Both the position numbers and the translations under genes were made by a program. Of a stretch of 64,000 bases of DNA, positions 10,038-22,400 are shown one piece after another. Below the pieces are notes generated by a model that ran no database searches, was not told the origin of the DNA, and saw nothing but the letters and a program-made list of their open reading frames with translations. How positions within the stretch are numbered: position 1 is the stretch's first letter; every line of letters starts with the position of its first letter. Source of the DNA: Bostrychus sinensis (taxonomy: Eukaryota; Chordata; Actinopteri; Gobiiformes; Eleotridae); NCBI GenBank assembly GCA_020698575.1, contig CM036257.1, positions 21,219,520-21,283,519 of the forward strand, given 5' to 3'.

Positions 10038-13000
10038 TCACTTCAGGGCCTGCAGTACTGACTGCGGTACTCGGCTGGTGTAGTACTCGTGGTTACGCAG
10101 CGTAGCCAGGACCCCAGGCCGAGTTCATGTGCTTCACGTCGGCATCGTAACGGTACAGGTTTCCATGTACGTCTGTGAGTTTACCTGCAATGTGAAACTT
10201 TATGATTTAATATCAAAGCAATCAAAGCAATGGGCTAGTTCATGGGGTTGTAAACTGTTGTAGGCTCAAATACCTCCCACAGCACACAGGATTGCCTCAG
10301 GTGCACAGGTGTCCCACTTTTTGCAGCCGGGGCTCGCAAAGACATATGCAGAAGCCTTGCCTTCAATAAGCTGGATTATCTGCAAAATGATTTAAGGTGA
10401 GATATTAAATAACAAAACTTTGTGACCTTATTATTACTACATACTAGAGCAACTCATCAACCGCCTACATGGACTTAATTTTTTGGCAACAGAAAGCAGT
10501 CCTATCTATCTAGCTATACCTATCTATTTATCTAGCCACAAGGGGACACAGCCCCCCCCCCCGGTTTACGATTTAAAAACGATTTTTTCTCCCACTTACT
10601 TAAAATCAAACTGAAGACAACAGAGAAATTGTCCAAAACAAGTTTAGCTTTATTGCTTTGATTTCCTCTTGAGGTTAAAGTGCAATCAGACTAGTCAAAT
10701 AGAAAAGAAGGCCCTGTTATTTTACGGGGATTTTCTTAAAAGTTGCGCTAAGTTGAAATTTTTTTTTGTCTATAATTAAAATTTAAAATATTAACTAGAA
10801 CTGTAAAAACTAACAAAATCTGTTTTTAAACATATGTGAGGTGGTAATTAATCTAATTAAAAATACCTGTATTTGAATGAAGTATTTGGGCATTAAACTG
10901 TCTGAAGATATAGACGAAATGATAACACTTAACTTCAACCCATTACTTCTAAAGATATAAACAAGCTTTGACAAGTGGGACAAGATGAAACTTTCATTGT
11001 GGGGAAAAGTGAATATCATTAAAATGGTGATTGCCCCACAAGTTAATTACATCACCATGATGCTCCCTCTCAGAATACCATCTACTATTTTTAAACAATA
11101 TGATGATATAGTAAAACATTTTCTGTGGAGTGGGAAAAGACCTAAAATTAGATTGAGTAAGCTTTGTGCTCCCAAAGAAAATGGGGGGTTGGGCCTTCCT
11201 GATTTAAGGCTGTATTATGTAGGTTTTGAGATGGCCAAAATAGCAAGAAGCTGGCGGTCCGTGGAGGTTACGGCACCTTGGACAGCTATTGAAAACGAGA
11301 TATGTTCTCCTTTTAAGCCTGTCGAGGTTTTATCCCAAAAAACTAGCAATATTACAAACCCAGTAATCATTCATTCGAGGGATGTTTGGACTAGGGCCCA
11401 CAAACTTTTTAAACTCACCCATACTGTACAGAGATATTCGCCACTTTGGCACAATTCTGATATCTGTATTGGAAAAAAAAACTGTGTACTGGGAATAGTG
11501 GCATTTGAAAGGTTTGAGCACTATTGGGGATTTATTTGAAGATGGTGTGTTTTTACCCTATGATACTGTTAGAGCGATTTAACTTGGTGGGGAGAGGTCA
11601 TTTCTGGAAATATCTGCAGATAAGGAGTTGCATTAAGTCACTGCCATGTAGCACTGTTGATAATGACATAAACTATATTAAGTTACCAAGGATAAAGCAT
11701 AAAGCTTCTCAGTTCTATGAATCTGCTAATTTCACTCTGAATAATGCTTATGACAGGCTGAAAGTTATTTGGCAAAGAGACCTGGGTGGAGAGATTGACA
11801 ATGATAAATGGATAAAAATAGTGGCTGACTGTGGCAAATATGTCAGAGAAGCCAGGGGCAAGCTAACACAATAAAAAATAATCCAGCGATTTTCTTATAT
11901 GCCCTCTAGATTGTACAGAATGAAGCTGTTGAATGACGATCTATGCTGGAAATGTAAAACTGAAAAAGGAGCTTTCATTCATTGTATTTGGGACTGTGCT
12001 CTGGTCAGGCCTCTCTGGACTCAAGTTTTAAATACACTAAGCAATTGGTTTGGTTCAGAACCCTCCCCTGTCTCTTAGGGTACAAAACCTGTTTATTGAA
12101 TGTTTCTAAATGTGATTTCTCTGTAATCTCTGTGGGTACAATAACAGCCTGTTGAATTATTTTAAGAAATTGGAAGTCGCCAAATGTCCCACAGGTAAAG
12201 GAATGGGCTATGTCTATGACTGAAATTGCATCCTACGAAAGTATGCTAAGCAGATTAAATGACACCTGGAAGGAAGGGGAGGTGTCTCCATGGGACAGGT
12301 TTTGGGACCATATAAAGTCAGACAATCTACCCAACTAAAACAATTGTACGGCTTTTCTCCATTTTAGACCCTGTAACATTGTTTTTAAAAAAATTACTAA
12401 ATTGTTTGTTTTATTTTTTGTTGTACGCCTACTTTTTTTTTCTGTGGCTGTCACTACTTCCTGCAATCTGTACCGTGTTTTTTGTATTTTTAGTTTTTTT
12501 TTTCCTCATGTCCCTTGTACCAAAACTGTGAAAAAAAAAAAAAAATTGAATAAAAAAAAAAAAAAAAAAAAACATTAAATAATTATAATCACCAACACAC
12601 ATTCAAACCATTAAAGGATTCAAACAAAGCTGTTGTTAGTGATGTTAGTAAAACAGGGGCTTAACTTTTGTCACATCCAGGACCTCACCTTGTTCCCAGC
12701 CCCGCCCACTCTCACGACCTCGTGCGGCTCCATGGCGTCCACACAGTCCGTCACCAGCTTGTTGCTATGGGAGCGTGTTGTTGTGACAATGCGTTTGTCG
12801 CCGGGGACTTCCCGAAGCTCGAACCCAAACGCACCCAGTCCCAGCATGCCCCAAATGGTCCGGCCCCACACTGCACCTGCCCCGAGCTGAGAGAGAAGTA
12901 AATGTCTAACTTATTCACAACTACAACAACATGGTGTGTTGTTTTTAGTACTGATAAAACCAATGGTTCTCAACTCATCTGACTGTGGGACCCAGTCTTA

Positions 13001-16000
13001 TCCCTAATAATTTTTTTTACCATTGCCTCAGGGTAGCTCCAGGTTTTTCATTGTGAAATTTAAGACTTTTTTTAAGACTTTTTATTGCCACTTAGAATAA
13101 AATTGAATGCCACGATTGCAAAAACAAAACAAAAAACTTTAATCTGTATACATTTTACACTAATAAAATATCAGTTTTACTCTCTGAAACTCATTTTAAT
13201 TTTAAAAGTCTAATACAGGTAAAATAACTCTGCATTAATAAATGTAATAATTAGTTTCAGTGGTTAACAGCATTTACTGTATAGAGGAGAAGTTTTTGCA
13301 ACAAATATTCCTCATAACGCAGCCCATATAAACAGCAGATTTGGCCTAGAAAAATATACCAAATAAAGGCACATTCAATTGGGTGACTTTAAGATATTCA
13401 TAAAAACTCTACTGATAGAATTTGTTGCCAAATTTACTTCCAACTCACAAAAAATACATACATACTTCTCTGTTGTTTCTTGACAAGTACAACACTGAAA
13501 AACCTGACTTAGACATCCAATTTGACAATTTAAGCCTAGATGACCTAGATGAACAAAATTTTAGACCTGCCCATACAATTGATTACATTTAAAGCCTTGA
13601 TTTTGGAAACATCAAATTTAATACCTTTTTAATACTTTTAAGACCTTGGGGCTACCCTGGACCTTTATGACACATGTATTTTCAAGCAGTAGCCCAGTAC
13701 GTAGAGCAGGCTGACAACTAACTGGAAGTCTGACGGCTCTCCCAGTGTATACTGCTGTTCTGTCCTTGGGCAAGACACTTCACCCACCCTGCCTTCAGTG
13801 TCTGTGTCCTCGGTCATTACTCCCATCTTCAGAGGAGAGAGAGGCATGGTGTTTCCCGTGGGTTTCTCTCTCATCTGTGGGTGGGAGCATAGTGGAGGCA
13901 AGTCCCGAGAATTGAGACGTGCCCTGTGTGTTTGGAGGTGTTCGGAGAGGCCATGTCTCTGTCAGTCCTAGGTCAGTCCTGTGGCTACAGCACGTGACCG
14001 TGGATGGAATTAATAATGTAAAGTGCCTTTGGGTGCCTTTAAAAGCACTATATAAATCTACGCCCTGATTATATTTTGCTTATTATAGTTCATGTCCTCT
14101 GGCACACCTTTGGATCCCAACTCACCATTTGGGGGAAAAAAAAGATTTATAGTTTAAAAAAAAAACTGCACCTGGTAGTTGTAGAAAGGCTGGTTGATGA
14201 CACCTGCAATGGCTCTTCCTCTGTGTGCAATACCAATAAGCACTGTCACGTTATCCAACAGCCCTGAAATGACAAAAAAAGCAATTTCTATTGATAATCT
14301 TATGACATAAAAATTAGGCTGTATTGGTTTCTGTAAGTGTCAGTAGCAGATGCATGCAGGTCAGACAGAAGAAGTGCATGCATTTTATAAATAAACCTAG
14401 ATCGCTAAAGTTAGATTATGGCCCATATTATGTCTTGGCCTCTATCTGTCACCCATACAGAGAGCTGCAGTGTAAAGCTGAGAAGTGTCCGACCATTTGA
14501 GTGGGATCTGGGGCTGTGTTCGCAGATGGAGGCACTTCGCGGCTGAGGTTAGAGCAGGGAGGCAGACAGAGAATACAGAAAGGTATAGAGAAAAGTTGAG
14601 CCCAGTAGTGAAGAAATAGACATCAGCATAAAGTATATAGGCACAGACCTAAACATTTTGTCAGTGCAACATTTCTGCATTTTCATAGTCAGGTTTCAAA
14701 CTTTTTTTAATCACTTAATACTTAAAGGTTATGTAATTACAATGATAACTTTCATTTCAGTTTAGATCTAGTTCATATTTTTGGTGAGAGGGTGGTCTCC
14801 TGGTCTCTAATGCTATTGGTGAATGGTTAGTGACAGCTTGTCTCTTGATTTAACATGTTATTCTGTTTCGTCAAACAAGAACAACCCTCTTTGAAGAAAG
14901 ACATAACCTTTCATTTTTATCATTTACAACAGAGTCCTTAAACCTAGCTCCAAACAGTTTCACTCAGGCCACTTAAGATCAGAATGAGCAGGTTATGCTA
15001 ATGGTCCTCAGGAGGGCCTATAGGTATCAGGCCCAACCACTAGAGGGGTATAAACTCAGCCCTCTCAGAACTGACAAAGTCTTTTGAATGAGAGACAGAC
15101 TTCATCAACTCTACAAACTATGTCCAGATGACTTCTTTATAACCTTGTTTTTATAGTGACACCTGAATGACTGAGAATCTCTACAGACTTTGCGCCAAGA
15201 AATACATATATCCAAAATTTTGCTTCAAGATTTCATGATTTAATATATTTTTTGAAGAGTCCCAGAAGGTGGACACTCGCAGAAAAGACATACCTTCAGT
15301 GTATTCCTTTGTTCCATCGACAGGATCCACCCACACAACGAGCTGGAAACACATTCAGTAGAGGAAGAAACATCACCGAAATCATACTGGTCACATTTAA
15401 GTGTAAATAAGTTACAATCTGACCTATGTGAGTTTGGGATTAGAATGCATTCTGCTCACAAGAGGTTTAATATATTAATGCCGTGGTTACCAACATGGGG
15501 TCCTCAAGGGGGCGCCAGAGATCCACAGAGCTTTGTCTGATCTGAGGTTAGCTAAACTTTATTTGTGTATATTAAATACTAAATATACCACACACCCAAT
15601 TGAAAAACAAAAGGAATAGGAAAACTGCTGTTTTTTTTGTAAATAAATGTTAGGCATTTTATTCCTCTGATGCATTTGTGTGGGCAGGAGTTAGGGTTGA
15701 GGGGCCTGGCTTGTCTGGGACACAAGCAAGAAAGGGCTTCAAGGAAAAAGAAATTGGGAACCACTGTATTAATGTCTTGCTACAGGCGCCTATCAATAAA
15801 TGAGAATATTAGGTTGGGTTGTGTTCTCGGAATGATATAAAGGGTAGGCAGAAAATGAAAAAAAGTTTTTAGTAAATATAAAACATAATTTTTTATTAAG
15901 TTTATGGGGTTATGTTACGATGTCATGAGAGTGTTAGCATCTGGTGAAAACTTACAGAAAAAGTCTAATTATACAAATGTCGTTACCTCCTCCTCTTTCA

Positions 16001-17208
16001 GATCACTAAATTCGGCTGGACATGTTTTCTGGAAGATCTCCTCGGCCTGGCCACTCTCAATCAGGTCCTCCCTCACCTCCCCCGATGGGAGATCCTGTTT
16101 GAGCACAAGACAAAAAAGTTTAGTAACCTCAGGCAATGGAAAAATGTAAAATATCCATATAACATTGTAATGACAATTGTGACTTGCAAAATCTGAATAT
16201 TTAATACTCGTTATGGCACTGCCTGGCACAGAAATACTACCCCAGTACAGTAATGTATATCATGTATTACCAAAGGTGATGTATGGAATAGCACCACCTA
16301 AAACCCTATGGACACAACACAAGCACCACATAAAAACAGACTTATGCTGTGTTGCTAAATACTCTCACCTCTTCTCCAATGATGGTGACTTTTGGGAACC
16401 GTTTGGACAGTGAGGCACAGATGCTCTGCTGTGCCAGTCTGTCTGCCAGAGTCTGTAGATCATTAGCACCAGTCTGAACAAAGAACAATAGCCAAAGGTT
16501 TAGTATCACACTCATATTTGTCTCTAAGTCTCTAGTTTAAAATTAGTTTACATATGTTTTAGCAGAAAAGGTAAGGTACACTTGTGTCTCCAAGTCTTTA
16601 AGGCCAACCCAGCGCCTGACCACTGTCAGAAAAGGCAGGCTGTTCTGTCACCTCAAGTCACTCCTGGTCAGCACAAAGTGTCTCCAGACATACACTGTCC
16701 GACCGTTACCGACGGCTGGTAATAAGCCTGGTGTGGTTAAACTGTGTGGTATGAACTGTATCATTGCATTTTGCACTTGGAGATTTGCTGCTGGTTACAG
16801 TACGTTTGTAAATGTTTGAGATGGTACATATAAGTGCGCACTCATGTATTTTCTTCTTATGTATTGTTCTGGAGTTACTCAATAGTTTGCCCAGGACAAA
16901 TTTTCCATTGGGACATTAAAGTGTATTTGATTGATTTTGATTTGATAAAACTACTAACTATGCCTCTTTCACTCAAAGCTAAAGCTAAAAGCTATACAAA
17001 ATCATGTGTCACACACTTAGTACACACTGGTCTCATTGTGAACACACCTTCAGTTTATAGTACAATCTAAAAAGTATATAGCTCTAACCTTTTCCACAAT
17101 ACCCAGCTCTCCACTGTGAAGCACTTTTCTCACAATAGCACCAGCCTTTTCTGCCACACAGTAGGCCGAGGCCACCAGCCGCATCACCACGGGAGGACTC
17201 GCAGACAT
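10038..17208 (-). CDS. bpnt1: 3'(2'),5'-bisphosphate nucleotidase 1 (last exon frameshifted)
   Basis: Eight coding exons in transcription order: 17208-17089, 16473-16369, 16094-15987, 15342-15294, 14263-14172, 12886-12689, 10379-10274, 10184-10038. The enzyme removes the 3' phosphate from PAP to give AMP, supporting sulfation and lithium-sensitive nucleotide metabolism in the cytosol. All Li-sensitive phosphatase metal motifs are present: IIGEE (exon 2), WVDPVDGTKEYTE (exon 4), WDTCAP (exon 7), plus the family stretches GRTIWGMLGLGAFGFEL and TTTRSHSNKLVTDCV. The start is ATG followed by SASPPVVMRLVASAYCVAEK, matching the mammalian N-terminus; a splice acceptor two bases upstream implies a 5' non-coding exon. 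In the last exon a T (complement of an A near 10116) interrupts the HMNSA-GVLAT stretch, giving a stop at 10093-10095 about 25 codons early. Removing that base restores the expected end at 10038-10040. Confidence 0.93.
10112..10117 (-). other. One-base insertion in last bpnt1 exon
   Basis: On the coding strand GGCCTGGGGTC stands where the family reading requires GGCCGGGGTC. The current frame then reads WGPGYAA and stops. Downstream, the shifted frame is open and family-like to the expected stop. Confidence 0.8.
10860..12572 (+). mobile_element. 5'-truncated, decayed L1-type LINE (ORF2 C-terminal part) in bpnt1 intron
   Basis: Plus-strand translation gives KYLGIKLSEDIDEM, then KLSLWGKVNIIKMVIAPQVN, FLWSGKRPKIRLSKLCAPK and ENGGLGLPDLRLYY, the region just C-terminal to the reverse transcriptase in L1-clade ORF2 proteins. 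Frames shift at about 11530 and 11875. A cysteine/histidine segment (CWKCKTEKGAFIHCIWDC) follows at about 11945-12000. The copy ends in two A-runs between 12531 and 12571. It lies antisense to bpnt1, between coding exons 6 and 7, and cannot be active. Confidence 0.85.
13029..13659. mobile_element. MITE with CAGGGTAGCTCC ends in bpnt1 intron
   Basis: Starts CAGGGTAGCTCCAGG and ends GGGGCTACCCTG as inverted ends. The interior repeats AAGACTTTTT/TTAATACTTTTAAGACC. It belongs to the same family as the two copies at 6964-7361 and 7390-7688, in opposite orientation. Confidence 0.6.
13684..14065 (+). mobile_element. tRNA-derived SINE-like repeat with LINE-type tail
   Basis: An A-box-like AGTACGTAGAGCAG start is followed by the fish SINE body CTTGGGCAAGACACTTCACC and a tail reading AAGTGCCTTTGGGTGCCTTT and AAAGCACTATATAAATC. 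The tail resembles those borrowed by fish SINEs from L2-type LINEs. Confidence 0.55.
15481..15766. mobile_element. hAT-like MITE with perfect 8-bp target duplication, bpnt1 intron
   Basis: Ends CCGTGGTTACCAAC and TTGGGAACCACTG are inverse with one or two mismatches. The octamer TATTAATG occurs immediately on both sides (15473-15480 and 15767-15774), diagnostic of hAT-type insertion. Confidence 0.85.
16590..16945 (+). mobile_element. LINE 3' end fragment
   Basis: The terminal stretch TTTTCCATTGGGACATTAAA followed by TTGATTGATTTTGATTTGA resembles the 3' tails of fish non-LTR elements, which end in short tandem repeats. Upstream sequence is GC-richer than the surrounding intron. Family (Rex/CR1-like) is uncertain. 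Confidence 0.4.
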
Positions 17209-17819
17209 CTCTGCAAAAGCGACATGCAACACTTTACTTTGTTATCAGAATAATCAAAAAACCCATGGCTTTGAACTGGAGTAACTAGCATTGTACAAAA
17301 CACTGCAACGCCCTTTCCAAACATTTTTTAACTCAGCAGAAAACGTTCGTGATTACGTGGATCTTTAAATGTCTAGGCAATATTATATTTAGCTCTAAAT
17401 AGCATTACCGAAAGAATTAGAGCTCTAATGCAGTTACATTAAACAGATATTTTAGCTAGGAGCATGCCACAGTAAACATAGGTAGAACTGATAGTAATAC
17501 AAAAAATAAAATAAGTAAATTAAACATACATGGTGAAGGTTATTATATACTTCCTGGAAGAAACGTACAGGTAGCCAACAAACAGCTCACTTTCCCTGTT
17601 TGAATGGAATTCCGCAAAGAAATGAGGGAAAGGTGAGTCGAAAAGAAAGATTGTGTAACCAGTCAAGAAAATATTCCTCGTCGGATAAGTTAGGCTAAAG
17701 CTAATTTGTTTTAAAAATAGCAGACTGATGACTGTTTAAAAAGCATCTAAAGACCAAAATATATTCGATGTTACGCTACGGTGTTACAAAAACAGACTGT
17801 ATATTATAGGATGTGATTT

Positions 17820-17910
17820 GACAAACCTCTCTGACGCTGCAGACGAAATTCTGGAAATACGTGACTTACTTATCTTGTTTTGTCATCTTTATTTCCGGGT
17901 AAATAAAATG
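17820..17910 (-). promoter_or_regulatory. Probable bpnt1 promoter / 5' non-coding exon
   Basis: The coding strand has ACCCGGAAATAAAG, an ETS-type core, then a GTAAGT donor-like site (AAGATAAGTAAGTC). Coding exon 1 has a splice acceptor just before its ATG, so an upstream non-coding exon is required. This is the best placed candidate. Confidence 0.4.
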
Positions 17911-18429
17911 ATGTGCTTCCGTTTACGATAAGGTTTCTTTATTTTTTTCTTTCCTAATTCTAACTTCATTTAATTTGAAATTGAATGTCTGGGTATTATA
18001 AATACTGTACATATTGTTTTATAATGTTTTATTTTTGGATATATTATTATGTTTTGTATAAATAAAATAATCTTTATTTTAGTATGATTTTTGCTTGCTT
18101 TAGCTTAATAAACGTGTATGCAACTATTGTACAACTATTGTCCATCAAGTGACTCTTAATGACAATGACGGTAGGAGAAATAAGTATATATTTTTTATTT
18201 TTTATTTTATCATGCAACAATCATAACAAATGTAATATACAATCACAACAAACATTACATACAAACATACAAATACATTTTTCACCCAATTTCATTAAAT
18301 ACCCTAAAGTTTAAAAATTAAAAACTATATAGATTACAACATTTAACAAAAACATTTTAGTTTTTAAAGTTGAGTTTAATATACAGTAGCCTATGTTTGG
18401 GTTGTTCTCATCGACATTATTTTCTGTAT

Positions 18430-19446
18430 CTATGAACATATCTCATATATTCTCATAAAATTGTCTTCAAGACCTGTGCAAAACAAAGGCAAGGATTTAA
18501 CAACTACATAAAGCAACGCACTGCTCTGTTATTAACACCAGGCATTTTGATGAATACTTACTGTTATTGTTTTCTTGATTTTTGTCATTTCTAAAACAGA
18601 ATACATATGTAAATTAGTATGACTGTGAATACTTCCAGTAAAATTAGGTCACGAGTTGATAACTTACCTTTTTATAGAGGTAGACCCCTCCTGCAGCAAC
18701 TCCACCAGCAGCGGCTAAACATGCAATGGTTATTCCAACAATGGCCCCGTCTGAGAAATCTTCTTCTTTAGGACGAGCTTTTCAAAGGGCAAACAACAAA
18801 AATTAAAATATAACTTTATCTATTACACAACGGAGGTGGAAGAAGTACTAAAAATCTGTACTCATATAAAAGTACTATTACTTCAAAATTATGTTACTCA
18901 AGTAGAGCTTAAAGCACTGAACAAAATTAAGTACATTTACTGTCAAAACAACTACAACTACCACGACCATTACAGATACTGCAACATTATTACTAATACT
19001 AATAATACTGCAACCACAACTACTGCAACTACAACTCATACTGTTACTACTGCCAATACTACTACTACTAATACCATTATGACTACTGCAACTACAACTC
19101 ACACTATTACTACTGCCTATACTACTACTACTGCAACTACTAATACCATTATGACTACTGCTACTACAACTCATACTGTTACTACTGCATATACTACTAC
19201 TACTACTACTACTACTACAACTCATACTATTACAACTGCCACCACTACTTATACTACTGCTACTAACAACACTGACTACTACTATCACTGTTACTACAAC
19301 TCATACCATTACTACTACCACCATGACTACTAGTACTACTACTAATAATACTACTGGGAATACCACTATGATTACTGCTACTACTACCACTCTAACTCAT
19401 ACTACTACTGCTAGTGCCAAAACATCAGCTGCTACAAGTGCACTAG

Positions 19447-19484
<38 letters not shown>

Positions 19485-22400
19485 TTGCAAGTAACCTATT
19501 ACTTTGACGGCAAAATTTGTAAATGTGTGAACCTAAAAATATAATGGCACAAAGTGACTCTGCATTGGCCTCAGATCTTAACAATAGTAAAGTTAATCTT
19601 ATATTCACCTGTTACAACGACAGTGTGTGATGCTTCAGCGGTTTTATTTGTGAAAGTGTTTGTGGCTTGACAGATGTAGTCTCCACTGTCCAAAAATTCA
19701 CTTGTATCTTTAGTGTATGCAGAAGAATGACCAATAGTCGTCCCGTTCCTGATCCAGGTGTAGTTGGCCGTCGGGACAGAATCAGCAGAGCAGGTTAGGT
19801 TTAATGGTGTTTCTTCTTGTACCTCCTTTGGACCAGAGATTTGAACATTTTTTGGTCCATCTGAAAACACAGAGCAGAAGAAGAAGAAGAAAGAGATGTT
19901 GGTCTGATAAAATTAAGAGGGTTTTCGGCATGCTAATGTTTCAGTCCCAATAGTCAGTAACTAAAGCATGCGGACCTCACATCTGTCAGTCACCAAACTA
20001 GGAAGCTGATTAGTGCTGCAGCAGCTGTGTGGAGCTTGAGCTATCAAATAAACCAGCCTCTTTTTCATTTTTATAGCAATTAAGGAATATTGGTAGCATC
20101 AAAAATAGAAAAGTTAATGTGTAAGAAATTCAACATTATTTAGCCTGTATGTAAACATAAAAAAAATATATGTATAACCATACATTATAAAAGTACTTTG
20201 TAAAGTGCTTAGCTGACCTTTTTATCTTCTGTTTTGTCTGGATACTAGATGAGAAGTTTTTACGGGCTTTTTGATTCAGGGATGTCCACATTTTTGTCAT
20301 AAAAAATGGCCAGATTTAAAATCCAAGGACCAACAATCTTTCCTGATGTCATTGGAGTATGTAACACACATTTAAATGCTCTGTTTTATAAGAAATTTGT
20401 TACTTTAAATGAGAACTCCAAGTGCAAGTATTTTGGGGCTTTTGTAGAAGTTTGTGGAAAATAAAGCGGGTGAGAGAGGGAATTGATACTGAATTTACTG
20501 TATCTTACATAAATGGCTAAATTAGCGACACTAAGGTCAGGTTAGGTCTAGATTTAGAGAAATATAATACAGTATGTGTCAAACAAAGCTTCTGAAAAGC
20601 TGCTTGACAATGCTAGAGGGCTATAAGCAATTTTTTTATATTTTATCTTTGAAACAAAGGACCATATACGTTGGATACATCCCTGTTCTATGTTTCTAAA
20701 TAATAATCAATGAGTTTTCAGCTACAGGAAAATAAATCACTGGGTACAAAGAGCCCTTGGTCCAGTTGCTTTTGAAAACTCTTTGAGGACTGAATCAATG
20801 TGCTGTGGACAGATATGGTTATGTTATGTTCAAACAAAGTTATTTTAAATCATAGCTTACCAATTACAGAGATGACTGCAGGCTGGGATGCTCTGTATCT
20901 CAGGGTTTTGTTGTTGAAGGCCTGACAGCTGTAGTTCCCACTTTGGTTTGGCTTTAGACCCACCAGTGCTAGCTCTGGTCCAGTATAAGGCAGCAACTCT
21001 CCATTTAAAAGCCATTTAAACTCAGCTTCAGGTTTGGAGTCAGTCGAGCAGGACAGATTGACCTTTGACCCTTGCTCGTAGAATTCATTTGATGGATGGA
21101 TCTTCAGAGTCACCTCATCAGGACCATCTGAACACCAGAAAGAAATATCCATATATATCCATATCTATATACACTACTTTATTATTTAAATTAAAAAGGT
21201 ATAATGTAAAAAGCGAGGAGTAGGAAAAATTAACTAAATTATTGTATCATTTAGTATCTCATTGAGGTTTTTTTATGTCTTTTTAAACAAATCTTGGTCA
21301 CCTCTAGAACAGCAATTCATGTTTTACAACCTTTAAAAAAATTATATGACTAAAAGAAACTTTTTCTATTAAATACGTTACTACTGCCATAAAGAAACAG
21401 GTTAAGAGACCAGCAGAGTGCAGCTCTGTTACTGTCTTTTGAACATGAACATAGAAAAAGAGCTGTTTACGTTCTTGCCATTTTCGTATGATGCCATTTT
21501 ACTACAAAATTTAAAATATATAATATATATAATATATAATATGAGGAATCAGTGGAATCAGAGATTTACACCATTTTTTGGGGGGTAAATGAATGAGAGC
21601 AGACTGGAGGTAGAGGGCTTGTTGATTGGTCAGTGCTTCCTGGAGTGGGCGGGGGTTTGTGGGAAAAGTAGGAAATAGGCGTGAATGAAACAAAACACAA
21701 CTTCAGGTATGTTTTTGATAATGGAACAACATTATAACACAGTAGAAAGCTCAAAAAAAGTCAACTATGCATAAGATCCATTGATGGAATAACCTGGCAA
21801 TGGCAAAACATACAATAGTAGTTTAAGGTGTTCTTCTAACATTAATCTATTAAAACATAGTAAAGATGCAGTTGGTTTTTTAAGACTTGCACCTTAAATT
21901 TAGATTCAAAAGTCAAAAATGTCATATGGTGTGACTGTCCGGGCTACGGCTGACTTGAATAATAACAGGACATTTTCATATAAAGTGTAAATAAAATGTA
22001 CAAGTGTTTTTTAACTGATAGAGAAGTCTTAAAGTCTATGCATTATTTTTAAGCAAGTTCTGGTCCAAAACATTTTGTCAGTAAAAAGGGCATCATATGG
22101 AGTGACTGTAGTATTTAGATTTTTTAATGGGTTATATTTTTACTATTATTAGGTTATGTTTGTTAAGTATTTGGTAGCCTTTTTTAACAAGCCAGAGGTG
22201 AGCTTTAAGGGCAAAAAATCATATGATTGACAGTGTGTTATTGATTAAATGGAGAAGGTTGCATCAGGAATGGCATCTGGTATAAAGTTGCACACATTAA
22301 ACAAGGAGAGAAAACAGGTTTATTACTCACAGCTGATAGTGAAGTTAATTCCATCACTGGTGCCACACTTGTGATTCCTTAAATTATATGCAAAACAGCT

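Noticed and set aside
14760..15260. Possible solo LTR (TATA-like GGGGTATAAACTC and downstream AT-rich tail)
   Set aside because: No TG...CA ends with a 4-6 bp duplication could be placed.
18836..19544. Open frames over the ACT array in the CEACAM-like intron
   Set aside because: Same artefact of trinucleotide period; no start context, no conserved domain.
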